Of a DNA stretch of 64,000 bases, positions 11,154-22,616 are shown one piece after another (position 1 is the stretch's first letter; the number at the start of each line of letters is the position of its first letter). The DNA is taken from assembly GCA_026874595.1 (NCBI GenBank), contig CM049313.1, positions 10,599,508 to 10,663,507 on the forward strand, read 5' to 3'. The notes under the pieces are model-generated. The model searched no databases and was not told the origin of the DNA. It worked only from the letters and a program-made list of their open reading frames with translations. This DNA comes from Sipunculus nudus. Its lineage: Eukaryota; Annelida; Sipuncula; Golfingiida; Sipunculidae. The translations under genes and the position numbers were made by a program.

Positions 11154-12050
11154 AGTGATGGGCCGATCATCAGTTTTTTCGAAAGTCAGTCGGTTTGCTG
11201 CCACTTTCAAGCGCTATATTATCAAAGGCAACTATCGATTACATCATACTCATGATTGTTTTTTTCCAGAATGTCTTTATGTTATAGGCAAAAATTATTC
11301 TTCCATTTTTTACAACATTCTGCGCTTCATATAATGAGTCTGTGTTCCCAAATAACCTCAGTATGATACGGTAGATGAGAGAACGGAGGATAAATTAAAC
11401 CTCTGTCACTGTGAACTGGCAGGGAGTTGGAGAATTAGCGGAGAGTTTTCTGACGATATGTTCATTTCAAAATATGGGGGATATGGCGTTAAAATGCTCC
11501 AAAATTCTTCAGGTCTTTGCCAATTTTGCGAGATTCTCTTAGAAATAACCTCTTGAACTGATGCCAGGTGACGTTGCCGCATGAGTAATTATATATTTAG
11601 CTTTCAATTACTTTTCTTAAATTTTTATAAAAAAATTATATAGGCCTGTAATTTTCCTGGGGGGGGGGGGGGTTGTGAAACCAGTATGCATGTCGGCAGT
11701 CCTTAAAATTGATATAAAATGAAAGTCCTTGCTTGTGGTGAAGTTAAAATAATACGCGGGAATATTCATGGGGGCCAGCAAGTAGATTTCCTGGACTGTG
11801 GTTTAATTCTTGATTATTATAATTCATTAAAATGAAACTTTGAATAGCATAACTTAGTAATAATAGGAAAATATAAAAAAGGCAGACTTCTTTCATAAGG
11901 TAGAATTATACGGGCTGGGTTAAGAGAGTACAGTTTCACAGATAATTGCATATTTCTTTTTATTTGTCTGAACCGATTAATAATCGATCATCGATCGGTT
12001 TGCCGAAACCGATGATCGATTATGGAAGAGGAACCGACTCCTCCCATTAA
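11154..12050. mobile_element. Non-autonomous hAT-like element with 8-bp target duplication
   Basis: The 897-base insert is flanked by perfect 8-base direct repeats TGATAGAT (11146-11153 and 12051-12058), the hAT duplication length. The host repeat continues across it: ...atgcaaagaataatgatgatagat on the left, ...gatgcattagttgttcag on the right. The ends are imperfectly inverted (AGTGATGGGCCGATCATC against TTAATGGGAGGAGTCGGTT on the other strand). Near the right end is a palindrome (about 11980-12020) built from CGATCATCGATCGGTTT. No transposase is encoded. A poly-G run lies near 11660-11672. Confidence 0.75.
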
Positions 12051-12636
12051 TGATAGATGCATTAGTTGTTCAGATACTGTAGCTTTTGTATCAAGCTTTC
12101 AATTAATCTAGGGAAACTTCTGAGCCCCGTGGCTCGAAAGATATATAAAACAGATACCTAATTTCAGGTTACCGAAGAGACATTTAGAGGAACTCTCAGG
12201 ATTTAAAGTTAGAAAATTCTAGGTCCAATGGTTATGATTTGTGTCGTGTAAACAGACGACCGCATCTTTAAAGGTTTGAAAATATAGAAAAAATGCTTTA
12301 AAATAAAAAATAAATAATTCAAGTGGCGCCACCAATCTGCAAGAACTGAAGACATTCCATGACCAATATCCATGCAAAAAATCATTGTGATCAATGCATA
12401 AGTTGTTAAGATATTTAAGCTTTTGTATCAAATTTTTCATTATTCCAGGGGTACTTCGAAGCCCAATAGCTCAGAGGTTATGGGAAAAAGAGAACTAATT
12501 TTTGGTCTCCAAGGAGACTTTTTATGGGCCTCCCTGAATGTCAAGATACGAGATTCTAGGTCAAGTCATTACGATTTGTGCTCTGTTAACAGATGATCGC
12601 ATCTTTAAAGCTCTCAAAAAAATAGAAAAACTAGAT

Positions 12637-13508
12637 GTGGTCGGACAATGGTCCTAAGAGGGCCCCGCAGGACTTAGTGCAGGACTTGTGTACATATGAT
12701 TGAAAAGTTTAGGTTAAAGTTGAAAAAATATGACAAACAGAATTAGATTTTTATCCATTTGCATGAGGGGAAAAATCCTACTTATTCAAATAATATTAAA
12801 GAAGAAATGTCTGAAATAATGTGTGCAATAGAAAATCACTGATTGTACTCTGTTGCCCATATTTGATTTTGAGCGAGTCTGTATTTCAATAGGTCAGAAG
12901 GGCCCATATAGGCACCAATGATCCCTGTGATTTTGAGAAAGATCAAGCATGTTCTTGTTGAGATATCAGGTGCGGAAGAAAATCGACGATTGTCCTCTAG
13001 CAGCCATATTGGAATTTCAACAGGTCTGCAATTCAAAAGAGATGGAGCCCTTATAGGTACCAATCATCCCTGTGAATTCGGGATAGATGAAGTATGTTGT
13101 TGTTGAATTATTGCGCGCAAATAATATCAGCAATGGGGCTGTGGTTGCCTTATTGGAATTCGGACAGGTCGGTAATTCGATAGGTCAGGAGCGCTAATAG
13201 GTACCAATCATCCATGTGATTTTGGGAAAGCTGCAGTATGTTGTTGTTGAGTTATTGCGCACGAAAGTAAATCAGCGATAAGGCTGTGGTGGCCATATTG
13301 GAATTCTGACAAGTCTGAAATTTAATAGATCTTGGGCTCTTATAGGTACCAATCATCCCTGTTATTTGGGAAAGCTGCAGTATGTTGTTGTAGAGTTATC
13401 GCGCGAAAGAGTCACTCACTGACGGAAGGATGGAAGGACGGATGGACGGACGGAAGGACGGAGTGACACGGTAATCACTATAGGGCCCCGCTTGTCAAGT
13501 GGGGCCAT
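12637..13508. mobile_element. Second tandem-core ('pearl'-like) element nested in the first
   Basis: Four core units of about 143-146 bases share aggtaccaatcatccctgtg, gggaaagctgcagtatgttg, gttattgcgcg and tggccatattggaattc; the tgttgttgttga anchor occurs near 12947, 13093, 13236 and 13379. They are followed by a (GGAC/GGAA/GGAT)n microsatellite at about 13424-13462 and a GC-rich end (tagggccccgcttgtcaagt). The host repeat resumes at about 13509. Exact ends and any target duplication could not be fixed. Confidence 0.7.
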
Positions 13509-14244
13509 AAAAATCGTAAGAATTTAAAAATACTGGTGGCGCCACCGGTCTGCAGAAACTGATGAAGCACTACGATCAATATCCATGCAAAGAATCCTGG
13601 TGATCAATGCATTAGTTGCTAAGATATTTGAGGTTTTGTTTTAAAATTTTCATTATTCTGGGGGATACCTCGAAGCACTACAACTAAGAGGTTTTGGGTA
13701 ACAGAGACCTAATTTTAGGTTTACAAAGGGACCTTTTATATGCCTCCATGCATATCATAAAACAAGGTTCTAGGTCCAGTCGTTACGATTTGTGTACTGT
13801 TAAAAGATGATCGCATCTTTTAAGGTCTCAAAAATAGAGAAAATAATGTTAAAAATTCGAAAAATATAGGTAGCGCCACCAGTCTGTAGAAACTCATGAA
13901 ACACACCATGATCAATATCCACTAAAAAAATCATGCAGATCAATGCATTTTTTGTTCAGATACTAGGTTTTGTATCAAAATTTCCATTATTCAGGGGGTT
14001 ACTTCGGAGCCCCATCGCTCGAAGAATATGGGTAACAGAGACCTAATTTCAGGTTTCAAAGGAGATTTTTACGGACCTCCAAGACGATTTCAGGTCCAGC
14101 GGTTACGATTTGTGCCTAGGTAACGGACGGACAGAAAGACAAACGGACGCCGGACTAAGGGTGATCGCTATACCTCACATGACTTTCAGTCAGCGGAGCT
14201 AAAAACCTATACTATTAGTCAGGGAGCATGGACCTGGCAAAAGG

Positions 14245-14870
14245 GTCGTCGTTCAACCCAACACACATCCAAGGTTTGACTTGATATTATGGTAGCCTGA
14301 CAACTCTAGAGCACTGCTAGGGGGTAGTACTGTCAAATTGTGGTATGTTTTTAGTGCTACTGACAGCTTGAAGCCCACGTTTGATCGTTCGAGCTGGAAT
14401 TTGATAAGGGGTAAGGGTAACTTAAATAGGAATATCTTGGCTTCTTATTAACCAATCTGTATAATGAAGATATCTCTAGAAAGGTCTTTACGGATGTAAG
14501 AACCATGTATATATAAGTTAAAACACATTTTGTGGAAATAAAAATTGATATTCCAATAAAAATCTCGATTTTTATTATATTTTCGAATTAAACATTTAAA
14601 TGGTCGCTCAAACTTTCAACCTTTACCTTAAAATAATACTTGCGTATAGGAAAAAGTATATTCTGGACCTATTTATGCTATAAATAATAACAGATTACAC
14701 CTAATGTTTCCATTATAATTAAGAATAGGCTGTCCGGTATTTTGGTATAGAGGCATTTACTTGTATTTATCGGTGGATTTGCTTGAGAATATACTATATA
14801 CTTTGTATGAATATAAAAGAGAAGTTTCTGATGATAGCCTTCCTAAACCTGGGATACCTAGAACAATAGG
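14245..14870 (+). repeat. Left arm of a long inverted repeat
   Basis: This arm is the diverged reverse complement of 21790-22412. Shared blocks include ggtagcctgac, tagggggtagtact, aggaatatcttggcttctt-like, gaagatatctctagaaaggt, ggttcttac-like, tttaaatggtcgctcaaact and cggtattttggtat. The arms enclose about 6.9 kb that includes a DIRS retrotransposon. Similarity fades at both ends. Confidence 0.8.
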
Positions 14871-16253
14871 AACTCGTTGAGTTGCAGCTGATTACGTGTT
14901 AAAATTATATAAATCACAAAATTCAAGACCAAGTAGTTCAATGTTATATCTTGTAATATCTGCCATTGTGATCTACTTTTTAGATAAGACATTATCTCTT
15001 ACTCTTCGGGAATCTCTCTGCTAATAAGTAGTCTGGTAGGTAGAGATGCATATTTAACTGAACACTGAAGTAGTGTATAGCAAGCATTTTATGCTTGGCC
15101 TACGTTTTTTAGAACTCACTCCACAAAAAAAAACTGATAACACTTTGTCATCCTTGAATAAATTAGTGTCTGCAAATAATAAGGGAGTGTCCGATATGAA
15201 ATAAGCATTCACTAAAGGTAGTTTTGGATTGTTAATTTCTACACATTTTTAAGTGTTTATGTTATGTGACTCATTCATTGCATCAACAATCAAAGTACGT
15301 ATAAAGCAGACGATATATGTTATTAAAATGTTCATATGTCATTTGACATACATTTGCATTTGATATTCAAAGAGGTATTGAGTGCCTTCTTCATTGCATT
15401 TATCTTATGCTTTGTAGACATTCATCTTCAATGAATCAGTATGTGATTCTCTCTTACTGCATCATCAACTTTATAAGAAACGCCCGCAGATGAAGAACAC
15501 TAAATCGATCTTACGTTAATTGTCGGTCACTTACACATTACCGATTTCAGTCTCAAATCAAACCTGCTTGGTAAACGTTGTCATTGCTACGTTCGCATAT
15601 CTGTCATCTGCTTATGATGACACTGCCAGAAGAAATGTACACGAGCGATTCAGACTATTATTGCTAAAATGTACAATGTTCTGTTCATATTGAATATACT
15701 TTTCTTGCTTTCAAATAAGAATAAAACACCTTACTTGGAACAAAATGTTGTCACTTAGGTAAGGCGAATATATCGACTCATTAGAGCTTTTTACGCATGT
15801 TAAATGTTCACTTTATGAATTAATTTTCAACCTTTCTCTGTGAAAAGGCTTCCACCAAGCGCCTGAAAAAAAATGAATGTTTAGGAATGTAAAGGAACAC
15901 TTAGAAGTGAACTATAGAAGTTGATAGAAATTTTCAAGAAAATATAGGACAAATATAAGCCTGTTCACTGCACAATCGTGTTTTTCTTGGTGACTTTAAT
16001 TCTAAAACCATCAGTTCCACAAGCAGCACCTAAAGGTCTGTTTATTTGATCTATAGATGGTTTCACTTTAATGACGGCACGTACATGTACAGGTTCACAA
16101 AAGAAAAAAAATAATATATAGGAAATTATTAGAGATAATTATTCATAAGAAAATATAAGAAATAAAGGATTCCGTGGAAGCCCTGCCGTTTAGAGTTGTA
16201 AAGTTACCTTGGCAATTACTTAAGGGAACCTCCGCTGATCATTGTAATTAAAT
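14871..16253. other. AT-rich non-coding spacer between inverted arm and DIRS element
   Basis: No coding frames or repeats were recognised. If the two arms belong to one element, this is its interior. Confidence 0.5.
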
Positions 16254-16294
16254 GTGTTATCTAGGTCACACTTCCGGTCCAGTTAATCACTTTT
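16254..16294 (+). repeat. Left inverted terminal repeat of the DIRS element
   Basis: Matches the reverse complement of 19784-19826 with few differences, starting at GTGTTAT. Confidence 0.8.
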
Positions 16295-16418
16295 CCCTTC
16301 TGGCATCAGCCATGATGGACGTTTGAATCCGCCTCTTGCGAGTTTACGTCCACCGTTTGTGGTTTGTACTCTTGGGTTTGCCAAGAATCTGTGATTATTT
16401 TTGCGTTTTCCCATCGCC

Positions 16419-16962
16419 ATGGATGTCCCATCTTATTGCGCAGGTTGTGGGTCCTTAATTCCCGCCTGTGATTCACACCCCACCTGTTTCCTTTGTCGTT
16501 TGTGGAAGGACACATTGCCGGGGCCCTACGGACCCATGTTATTCTTGTAAAACCTGGTCATCCTATAAGTGGGCCATGTTTAGTGCTTGGACCCATTCTC
16601 CTGTTACTGGGATTTCCCCTAGTTCTTCCTTATTGTCGGACTTAGACGATTCGTCAAGGTCCGTCCATGATGATCTTCCGGTGGCGTCTCTGGACAAACC
16701 GGTCCTTTCTCCACAGCCTCCACAGCAGCTCTCATCACCTCCGGCTCTGCGCCGGTTTACATTGCAGACTGCTCCCGTTGTTCCAGCTTCTGGGACTCCT
16801 TCTATTTCAGCTGCTAAGCGGCCTGCTGTTCAAGTTCCTGTTGTCAGTCAGCCCGGTTTTCGGTCCTGCCGGCCGTCTCCTTCTTTTTTCCAGCCCCCTA
16901 CTGTTCCAGAGCGTCCGGGTTCGCCTCCGTACCATGTTCGATCGGGCCCTAAAGCGCTTTGA
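16419..16962 (+). pseudogene. DIRS gag-like ORF
   Basis: The ATG at 16419 lies in a strong context (gccATGG). The first residues carry a zinc-knuckle-like cysteine/histidine pattern (YCAGCG, then CDSHPTCFLCRLW), typical of DIRS gag starts. A stop after about 42 codons and frame changes lead into a Pro/Ser-rich region (to about 16960), which in gag proteins is disordered and poorly conserved. It would bind the element RNA; here it is broken. Confidence 0.65.
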
Positions 16963-17199
16963 TCGTCAGGCCCGGCTGCGCTCCGCTGAGCCTTCATCTC
17001 GATCCTCTGTGCGTCCTGCCCGGGCTCGCTCTGCCCCGTCCCGGCAGTCGCTTTCCCGCACGGCGCCCGCTCCGACCACGGCTGTGTCCTCAAGGTCCGG
17101 CCGTTCGACTTCCTTTCGGGGAAATCCTCCAAAAGGGGTCAATCCCGGAAATGACCCAGTCGTTCCGGTCGACGCCCGCCTCCAGGATTTTTTTCCGGC

Positions 17200-18700
17200 G
17201 TGGGCACAGATCACTTTGCACAAATTTATTCTAAGTACCATAAAGTTCGGCTTCAAAATTATGTTTTTGCGAGTTCCGCCACTCACTCTGCACCCGTTTA
17301 TCACGCCGCCTCCTCCGGTCCAATCAAAAGATTGGCTCTAGAGGAGACCATTCACGCTATGCTTGTTAAGCAGGCGATTATGGAGGTTTCGCGTGCTAGT
17401 CCGGGATTTTATTCCCGGATTTTCCTGGTCCCCAAACCTCACAGGATATGGCGATCCATCATCGACTTAAAGACCCTGAATTCGTACATTGCGCCACCAC
17501 CGTTCTGAATGTACAATATTCATGCGGTGCTCCGCACCGTCAGACTGATGGATTGGGCATTCAAAATCGATCTCACCGATGCGTATTTTCACGTCCCAAT
17601 CCATGAGTTGTCCCAGCCGCATCTTTGGTTTGCTTACGGGTCCTGCGTCTTTCAGTTCTGCGCTCTCCAGTTTGGGATCAGTATGGCCCAGTGGATATTT
17701 ACCATGATTGTCCACACGGTCACTGCCAATCTCCATTCGACGGGCATATCAGTCCTACCATATCTGGACGATTGGCTGGTTCATGCGGCCGATCGCTCTC
17801 AACTACTTCTACACAGGGCCCAGGTTCTTTCCTTATTACGGAACCTCGGCTTTCTTGTCAATGTGGCCAAATCTCAGCTTACACCTACCCAGTCCGTGCA
17901 GTTTCTTGGCATGGTGCTAAACTTCGAGACAGGGATCGCTTCCCTTCCACGCGATTTTGCCCTCAAACTCCGTGCTCAGATCCGTATGTGTCTGGCTGCC
18001 GGCCGTGTCGACTACACGGCGCTCTTAACTGGGCGGCTACGTTCATTCCTCTGGGCCGCCTTTATCTCCAGTCACCAGCTCATTCGGGATCAGGCGTTTC
18101 TGCACATAGGGTCTGCTCGTCCCATAGTGGTTCCGTTTCGTCTCGCCTGGAACGTGCTTCGTCAATGGATGGATCTTTCGTTCCTTCTTCGGGGTGTCCC
18201 CTTCTCACGCGAGATCGATTGCACCATCTTCAAGGATGGGGGGCTCATTTCGCCGATCTCCAGATCTCCGGCCTCTGGTCTCTCTCCGAGCGTCTCCTTC
18301 AAAGTGCTGGTGCTCCGGGCAGTCCGTCGCGCGATCACTCACCGGTCCACGCGCTTACTCGACCGTCATATTCTCATCATATCGGACAAAACCACGGTGG
18401 TATCCTATATCAACAAGCAGGGCGGTATCCGGTCCCCCTCACCTTTGTTCCTTTGCTCCCTTTTACCTTTTGTTCGAACTATGTGTCCCGCTGCGGGCGA
18501 CGCTCCGCGCGTGTCATGTTCCTGGCGTCTTGAACGGTCTCGCGAACGCACTGTCCCGTCGCCGCGTTTCCATTCCACCGCCGATCATTCTTCCGCTGGA
18601 CATCCTTCGGGCGATGTTCCATTTCCTCGAGTCCCCGGAATTCGATCTGAGCGATTTTCCGTCCCCGCCGGCCCTCGATCTGTTCGTGACGCGGCTACGT
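17200..18700 (+). pseudogene. DIRS reverse transcriptase and RNase H
   Basis: RT starts near 17330 (LALEETIHAMLVKQAIMEV, then FLVPKPHRIWRSIIDLKTLN). A TGA at about 17506 interrupts it. It continues with WAFKIDLTDAYFHVPI (first catalytic Asp), FQFCALQFGIS and the active-site box YLDDWLVH (about 17758-17782), then LGFLVNVAKSQLTPTQ and VQFLGMVL. RNase H follows in two frames: GWGAHFADLQISGLWS (about 18235-18285) and LIISDKTTVVSYINKQGG (about 18370-18424), then HVPGVLNGLANALSRR (about 18513-18560) and ALDLFVTRLRH. The motif order identifies DIRS; the frame changes make it a pseudogene. Confidence 0.9.
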
Positions 18701-18714
18701 CACCCTCGCTGCCT

Positions 18715-19470
18715 TACTTGACCTATCCCTCTCTCCGCGGATATCGTGCCGCGCTGTTGTCTGTGTTACGTCCTCTCGGTCACGATCGTGTTCTTGACCC
18801 TCCCCTCGTGACTGATTTTCTAAAAGGGGTTCATGCGAGGTCTTCTCGTCTCACTATGTTTCCTCTTCGTGGCGTCTCGATGTGGTTTTATGTAATCTCC
18901 GTTGCCCGCCATATGAGCCTCTACGCTCGGCTCATCTCCATCAGACACGCATAACGGTGTTTCTACCCGCTCTGGTGTCCGCAGGGCGTCGCTCCGAGCT
19001 TCAAGCCCTAATGGCCGATTCCAAATTCACACAAACTGCGGCCGATGGCTCGTCCGTCGTTTTACATTTTTCACCTGTTTGGTACCGGAAAAAAATGCTG
19101 ATGATCCTGCGGTGCCTTGGCACGTCCCTTACCTACCCAAGCCATCGGGGGGGGGGGGGGGGGGGGGGGAGGAAGGCGCAAGAAATTGTTTATTTCCATG
19201 AAATTAACTGCTTCTAATAAAGAAATAAGCCCCATCACTTGGCTCAAATCTACCATCGTTTCTTCTCATAAAACTATCCCAGACAGATTTATCGCAGCTT
19301 CACGGGCGATCGCCACATCTTTCGCCCATTTGTCTAGGGTTCCTCCTTTTCAACTGGTCAAGAAAGGTTTTTGGAAGAATCCTTCTACTTTACCCAGTTT
19401 CACCTACGTGATGTCAGCCTACAGGATTTCGGTCTCTTCTCTATGGATACTGTTGTTGCGGCCGGTGAGG
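18715..19470 (+). pseudogene. DIRS tyrosine recombinase
   Basis: The N-terminal region reads SLRGYRAALLSVL (about 18730-18770), LVTDFLKGVHARSSR and VLCNLRCPPYEPLRSAH (about 18884-18935). The core has VSAGRRSELQALMADSKF (about 18975-19030), which holds the first catalytic Arg of tyrosine recombinases. After a 23-base G run (19147-19169) the rest continues in other frames (ISPITWLKSTIVSSHKTI, then FYFTQFHLRDVS near 19377-19412, corresponding to the C-terminal box). This enzyme would insert circular DNA copies; it is broken by frameshifts. Confidence 0.8.
19147..19169 (+). repeat. Poly-G tract inside the recombinase
   Basis: Twenty-three consecutive G, breaking the recombinase reading frame. 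Long G runs are error-prone in assembly, so length is uncertain. Confidence 0.9.
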
Positions 19471-19783
19471 TCATCACCTTCAGTCTAGTCTTCTGTTTCG
19501 TCGACCGCTACATCATCCTCCGTTACCATGGCGTCGTCTGCCGCGCCGACTACTCAGCATTGATGATTTCATCTCATTCCCACTGCCTTCTAGGTTGGTT
19601 TCCCCTCCCCAAGGTTTATCTGTTATTTCTCATTAATACAGAAAATGCCCACATTTATGTTTACGTTATAGAACCCCCCCCCCCCCCATTTCCTTCGCGT
19701 TAATGTTGGTTTTGTTAGTAAACCTAAGTGAGCTTTTCTGTATTACAAACAGTTGTCCCACCCAGTACTCTTCCGTGCTCCGG

Positions 19784-19826
19784 AAAAAAGTGATTAGCTG
19801 GACCGGAAGTGTGACCTTGATAACAC
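19784..19826 (-). repeat. Right inverted terminal repeat of the DIRS element
   Basis: Reverse complement of 16254-16294. A further inverted pair flanks it (about 19707-19744 against 19921-19962, sharing tttgttagtaaac and gagcttttctgtatta). This may be part of the element's internal complementary region or a separate palindrome. Confidence 0.75.
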
Positions 19827-19962
19827 CGGAATGAGGCGGAACGGGTGATAGTAAGCCCAATAAGGGACAATTTTTGTTGGCTTACTCTGGCTTATAAAGT
19901 CCTTACGGACAAAATTCAAATTAATACAGAAAAGCTCTCATAAGTTTACTAACAAAACTGCC

Positions 19963-21789
19963 ATTCACGGGGAGGGAATATTGGGGGGGTTGGTTCTGTG
20001 AAACCCAGTCCTTTTCTTTCATGCTAATAGTATGAATAGATAAACCACACATTTATAATAGGCCTACAACTAGGCGAGTGAATCACCAGCCGGGACAAAC
20101 TGACTCAGTAGACAATGACAATTGGGCTGGTAAGCCTACTTGAGTCTTGATTCGTGCAATATCGAGGAATGCATCGCAGTGGTCTTCCATCATTTTTTCT
20201 TTCATATTGTAGTAAACAGCCTATAATCTTTACATTATGTAACGAATGATGGATTAACACAGGAGAATACATGTGAACTCATAATCCAAACTGAAACCCT
20301 GTCTCTATGGTAACGAGTCATTTCCTGTATCGCCTACAAGTTGGCTGCGTCTAGTAACCCGTGCGAGCCATGCCTGTATTCATGCAGTCAGAAATTCAAC
20401 AAAAATGTGGAGGGCTTAACCAATATGCTGAGATAAAACGGAATTTTTCTCCCTCATGTTTAGTGTTGTTAGAAAGAATACAAAAATGCGAACGATTAAT
20501 CTACGATTTTACCTGTAGGTCATGAGGCGATGTCAAAAATGAGGGAAATATTTGCATCCTCATAGGGCCTGATAATGCGTTCCTCAGACCTAGATGTAAA
20601 GCCACTCTGACAGCTAATAATCTGGTCGTCATGTCAGAGGGCCGAAATAGTGCTAGTGAATCAAAAGCATGCAATGTTTAATTGACCACATTCAAGGCTG
20701 AGGCCCGGTGGGTAAGCTGTATACTTGAATTTATACTACGTATTACCTTGTATCAAATGGTGTCAAATAATATGTTTAACAGTCCATCTCAGGGAATTCT
20801 GAGACAATTTTTTCGAATTATTCTGACAAAATGACAAGGCGTCTGCAAAAAATATTCTTTAAGTCGGGGTGGGGGTAGGGAGAGGAGAACCGATAAGCTG
20901 CTTATATTTTCACACCTTCCATCAAGCCTTGCTCTCAACGTTAAAAAATTAACAGCCCCAGCTATATTTTTATCATCTGTGTTGATAAAAATTGATTATT
21001 ATAAATATTTGTATTTGAACGTTAAATTATCTTTAATAATATTTATATTTGTTAGTCATTTACATATATTCTAATGTAAGAACCAAGTCTCTTTTGCAAA
21101 CGTTGTACAATCCATCAAAAAATGTGAAGCACTTTTAATGCAGCACATTTAAATACTCGTTATGGCAGTCAGGCGTCTAAAGTAAACATTAATTGTTTGA
21201 TTAAAATGTTCTTTGAATACAGTTTCTTCCTTGTCAAACATTTTATATTGTACTTGGGTCACAGAAACGTAGTTAAGTTCTCATCTTTACACTAACCGAT
21301 TCAAAAGTATAATATGTTGTAACAATTATGTTAAATCTGGTAAATAAAAAATTATTGTTACGCACCGTAAGTCAGGATTAGCTTACTTGTATGGCAGCTG
21401 AAGAATGCGCAAATCCAACTATCATGCTTAGGGATAAGATGAGGATGAAGACCGCAGTTATTCAGTCTCATCATCACCTGCTAAGACAATAATTGCAGTA
21501 AAGAAAATAACCTGTTAACCTGTCCAAAATACCACGGATCTCATTTTAAACGGCTACGCGGTTGAGTTAAAAGTAGGTCAAAAAGACATTATATATGATT
21601 GAAACAGGTCCAGATGTTTATTTTTGTCTAACAGCAGGTACAATTTTACGAAAAAGATTGAAAGTTTGAGGGACCATTTAAAAGTTTTATGCGTCAGCAT
21701 AGTAAAAACGAGTTTAAATTATTAGACTTGACGTTTTCATATCCTTAAATTGTGTTTTAATTATTATTTTTCAATTGTTGTATGTATTA
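19963..21789. other. Non-coding stretch between DIRS element and right inverted arm
   Basis: No genes were recognised. A second, tandem copy of part of the right arm lies at about 21530-21740 (ttgaaagtttgagggaccat; compare ttgaaagtttcagcgatcat at 22031), about 370 bases from its partner. Confidence 0.5.
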
Positions 21790-22412
21790 AAGGTTTAGGC
21801 ATGCTATCACGAGAACCTTCCCTCTTGTATTTGTACAAGGTATATAGTATATTAAAGTATTCTCCAGCACTTCAACCGATAAACACAAGAAAACTGCCTA
21901 CATGCCAAAATACCGCGCAGACAATTTTAAAATATAATGGTATTATTAGGTCTAATAAGTGGTTACATATCGTATAAATAGGTGCAGAATATACCTTTTT
22001 CTATAAGAATGTATAAGTTTAAGGTCAAGGTTGAAAGTTTCAGCGATCATTTAAAAGTTTAATTCGACGATATGATAAAAATCGAGGTTTTTATTGGAAT
22101 TTATATTTTTATTTCCCATTAATGTGTTTTAACGTTTATATGGTTCTTACATAAATCGATAGATCCGTAAAAGACCTTTCCAGAGATATCTTCATTATAC
22201 AGATTGGCAAATTAGAAGCCAAGATATTCCCATCGAAGTTACCCTTGACCCTTATCATTTTCAAGCTCGAACGATCAAGCGTCGGCTTCAAACGGTCAGT
22301 AGCACAAAAATGATACCACTATTAAACAGTACTACCCCCTAGTAGTACTCTGGAGGTGTCAGGCTACCATAATATCAAGACAAACCTTGGCTGTATGGTT
22401 GGTTGAACAATT
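21790..22412 (-). repeat. Right arm of the long inverted repeat
   Basis: Diverged reverse complement of 14245-14870. Blocks include ctttccagagatatcttcat, cagattggcaaattagaagc, ccaagatattcccat, agtactaccccctagtagta and gtcaggctaccataatatca. Confidence 0.8.
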
Positions 22413-22527
22413 GCGTAAATTTGTGCCCCTACAAAAATTTGCATAGTTTCTGCGTCGGGGGCTAAATAAAGTTTAACATTTAGTTTGAAAAAGCATTGGT
22501 AAATAACATAAAAACACACATGATATA

Positions 22528-22532
<5 letters not shown>

Positions 22533-22613
<81 letters not shown>
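22533..22613. repeat. (TA)n microsatellite
   Basis: About 40 TA dinucleotides immediately left of the first pogo-like element, which would use TA as its target. Confidence 0.9.

Positions 22614-22616
<3 letters not shown>

Larger units (their letters stand above)
10140..14205 (+). mobile_element. Non-autonomous tandem-core element, interrupted by two insertions
   Basis: A core unit recurs many times: gattctaggtccaatggtta, gatttgtgccctg, cgcatctttaaaggtctcaa, ggtggcgccaccagtctgca, atcaatgcattagttgtt, attattctgggggtacttc, taacagagacctaatttcag and ttttcatggacc. Short units (~160 bp) occur at 10465-11000 and longer ones (~330 bp) at 12060-12640 and 13510-14110. The element ends in a CGGA-rich tail (about 14125-14150), then gtgatcgctata. 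Tandem cores followed by an ACGG-like microsatellite are the hallmark of 'pearl'-type Helitron-like elements of bivalves; that assignment is by resemblance. It is split by a hAT element (11154-12050) and a second tandem-core element (about 12637-13508). Confidence 0.7.
16254..19826 (+). mobile_element. DIRS-type tyrosine-recombinase retrotransposon, degenerate
   Basis: The ends are inverted repeats of about 41-43 bases: 16254-16294 (contains ggtcacacttccggtccag) pairs with 19784-19826 (contains ctggaccggaagtgtgacc). Inside, in order, are a gag-like region, reverse transcriptase, RNase H and a tyrosine recombinase, which together define the DIRS group. GC content is clearly higher than in the surrounding DNA. 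Many frameshifts, an in-frame TGA in the RT and a G-tract in the recombinase show it is inactive. No methyltransferase-like domain was recognised between RNase H and recombinase, and the 3.6-kb length is short for the group, so an internal deletion there is likely. Confidence 0.85.

Noticed and set aside
19674-19687. Poly-C run and similar homopolymers (10847-10857, 30120-30132) as functional elements
   Set aside because: Isolated homopolymers with no paired structure; likely mutational or assembly products.
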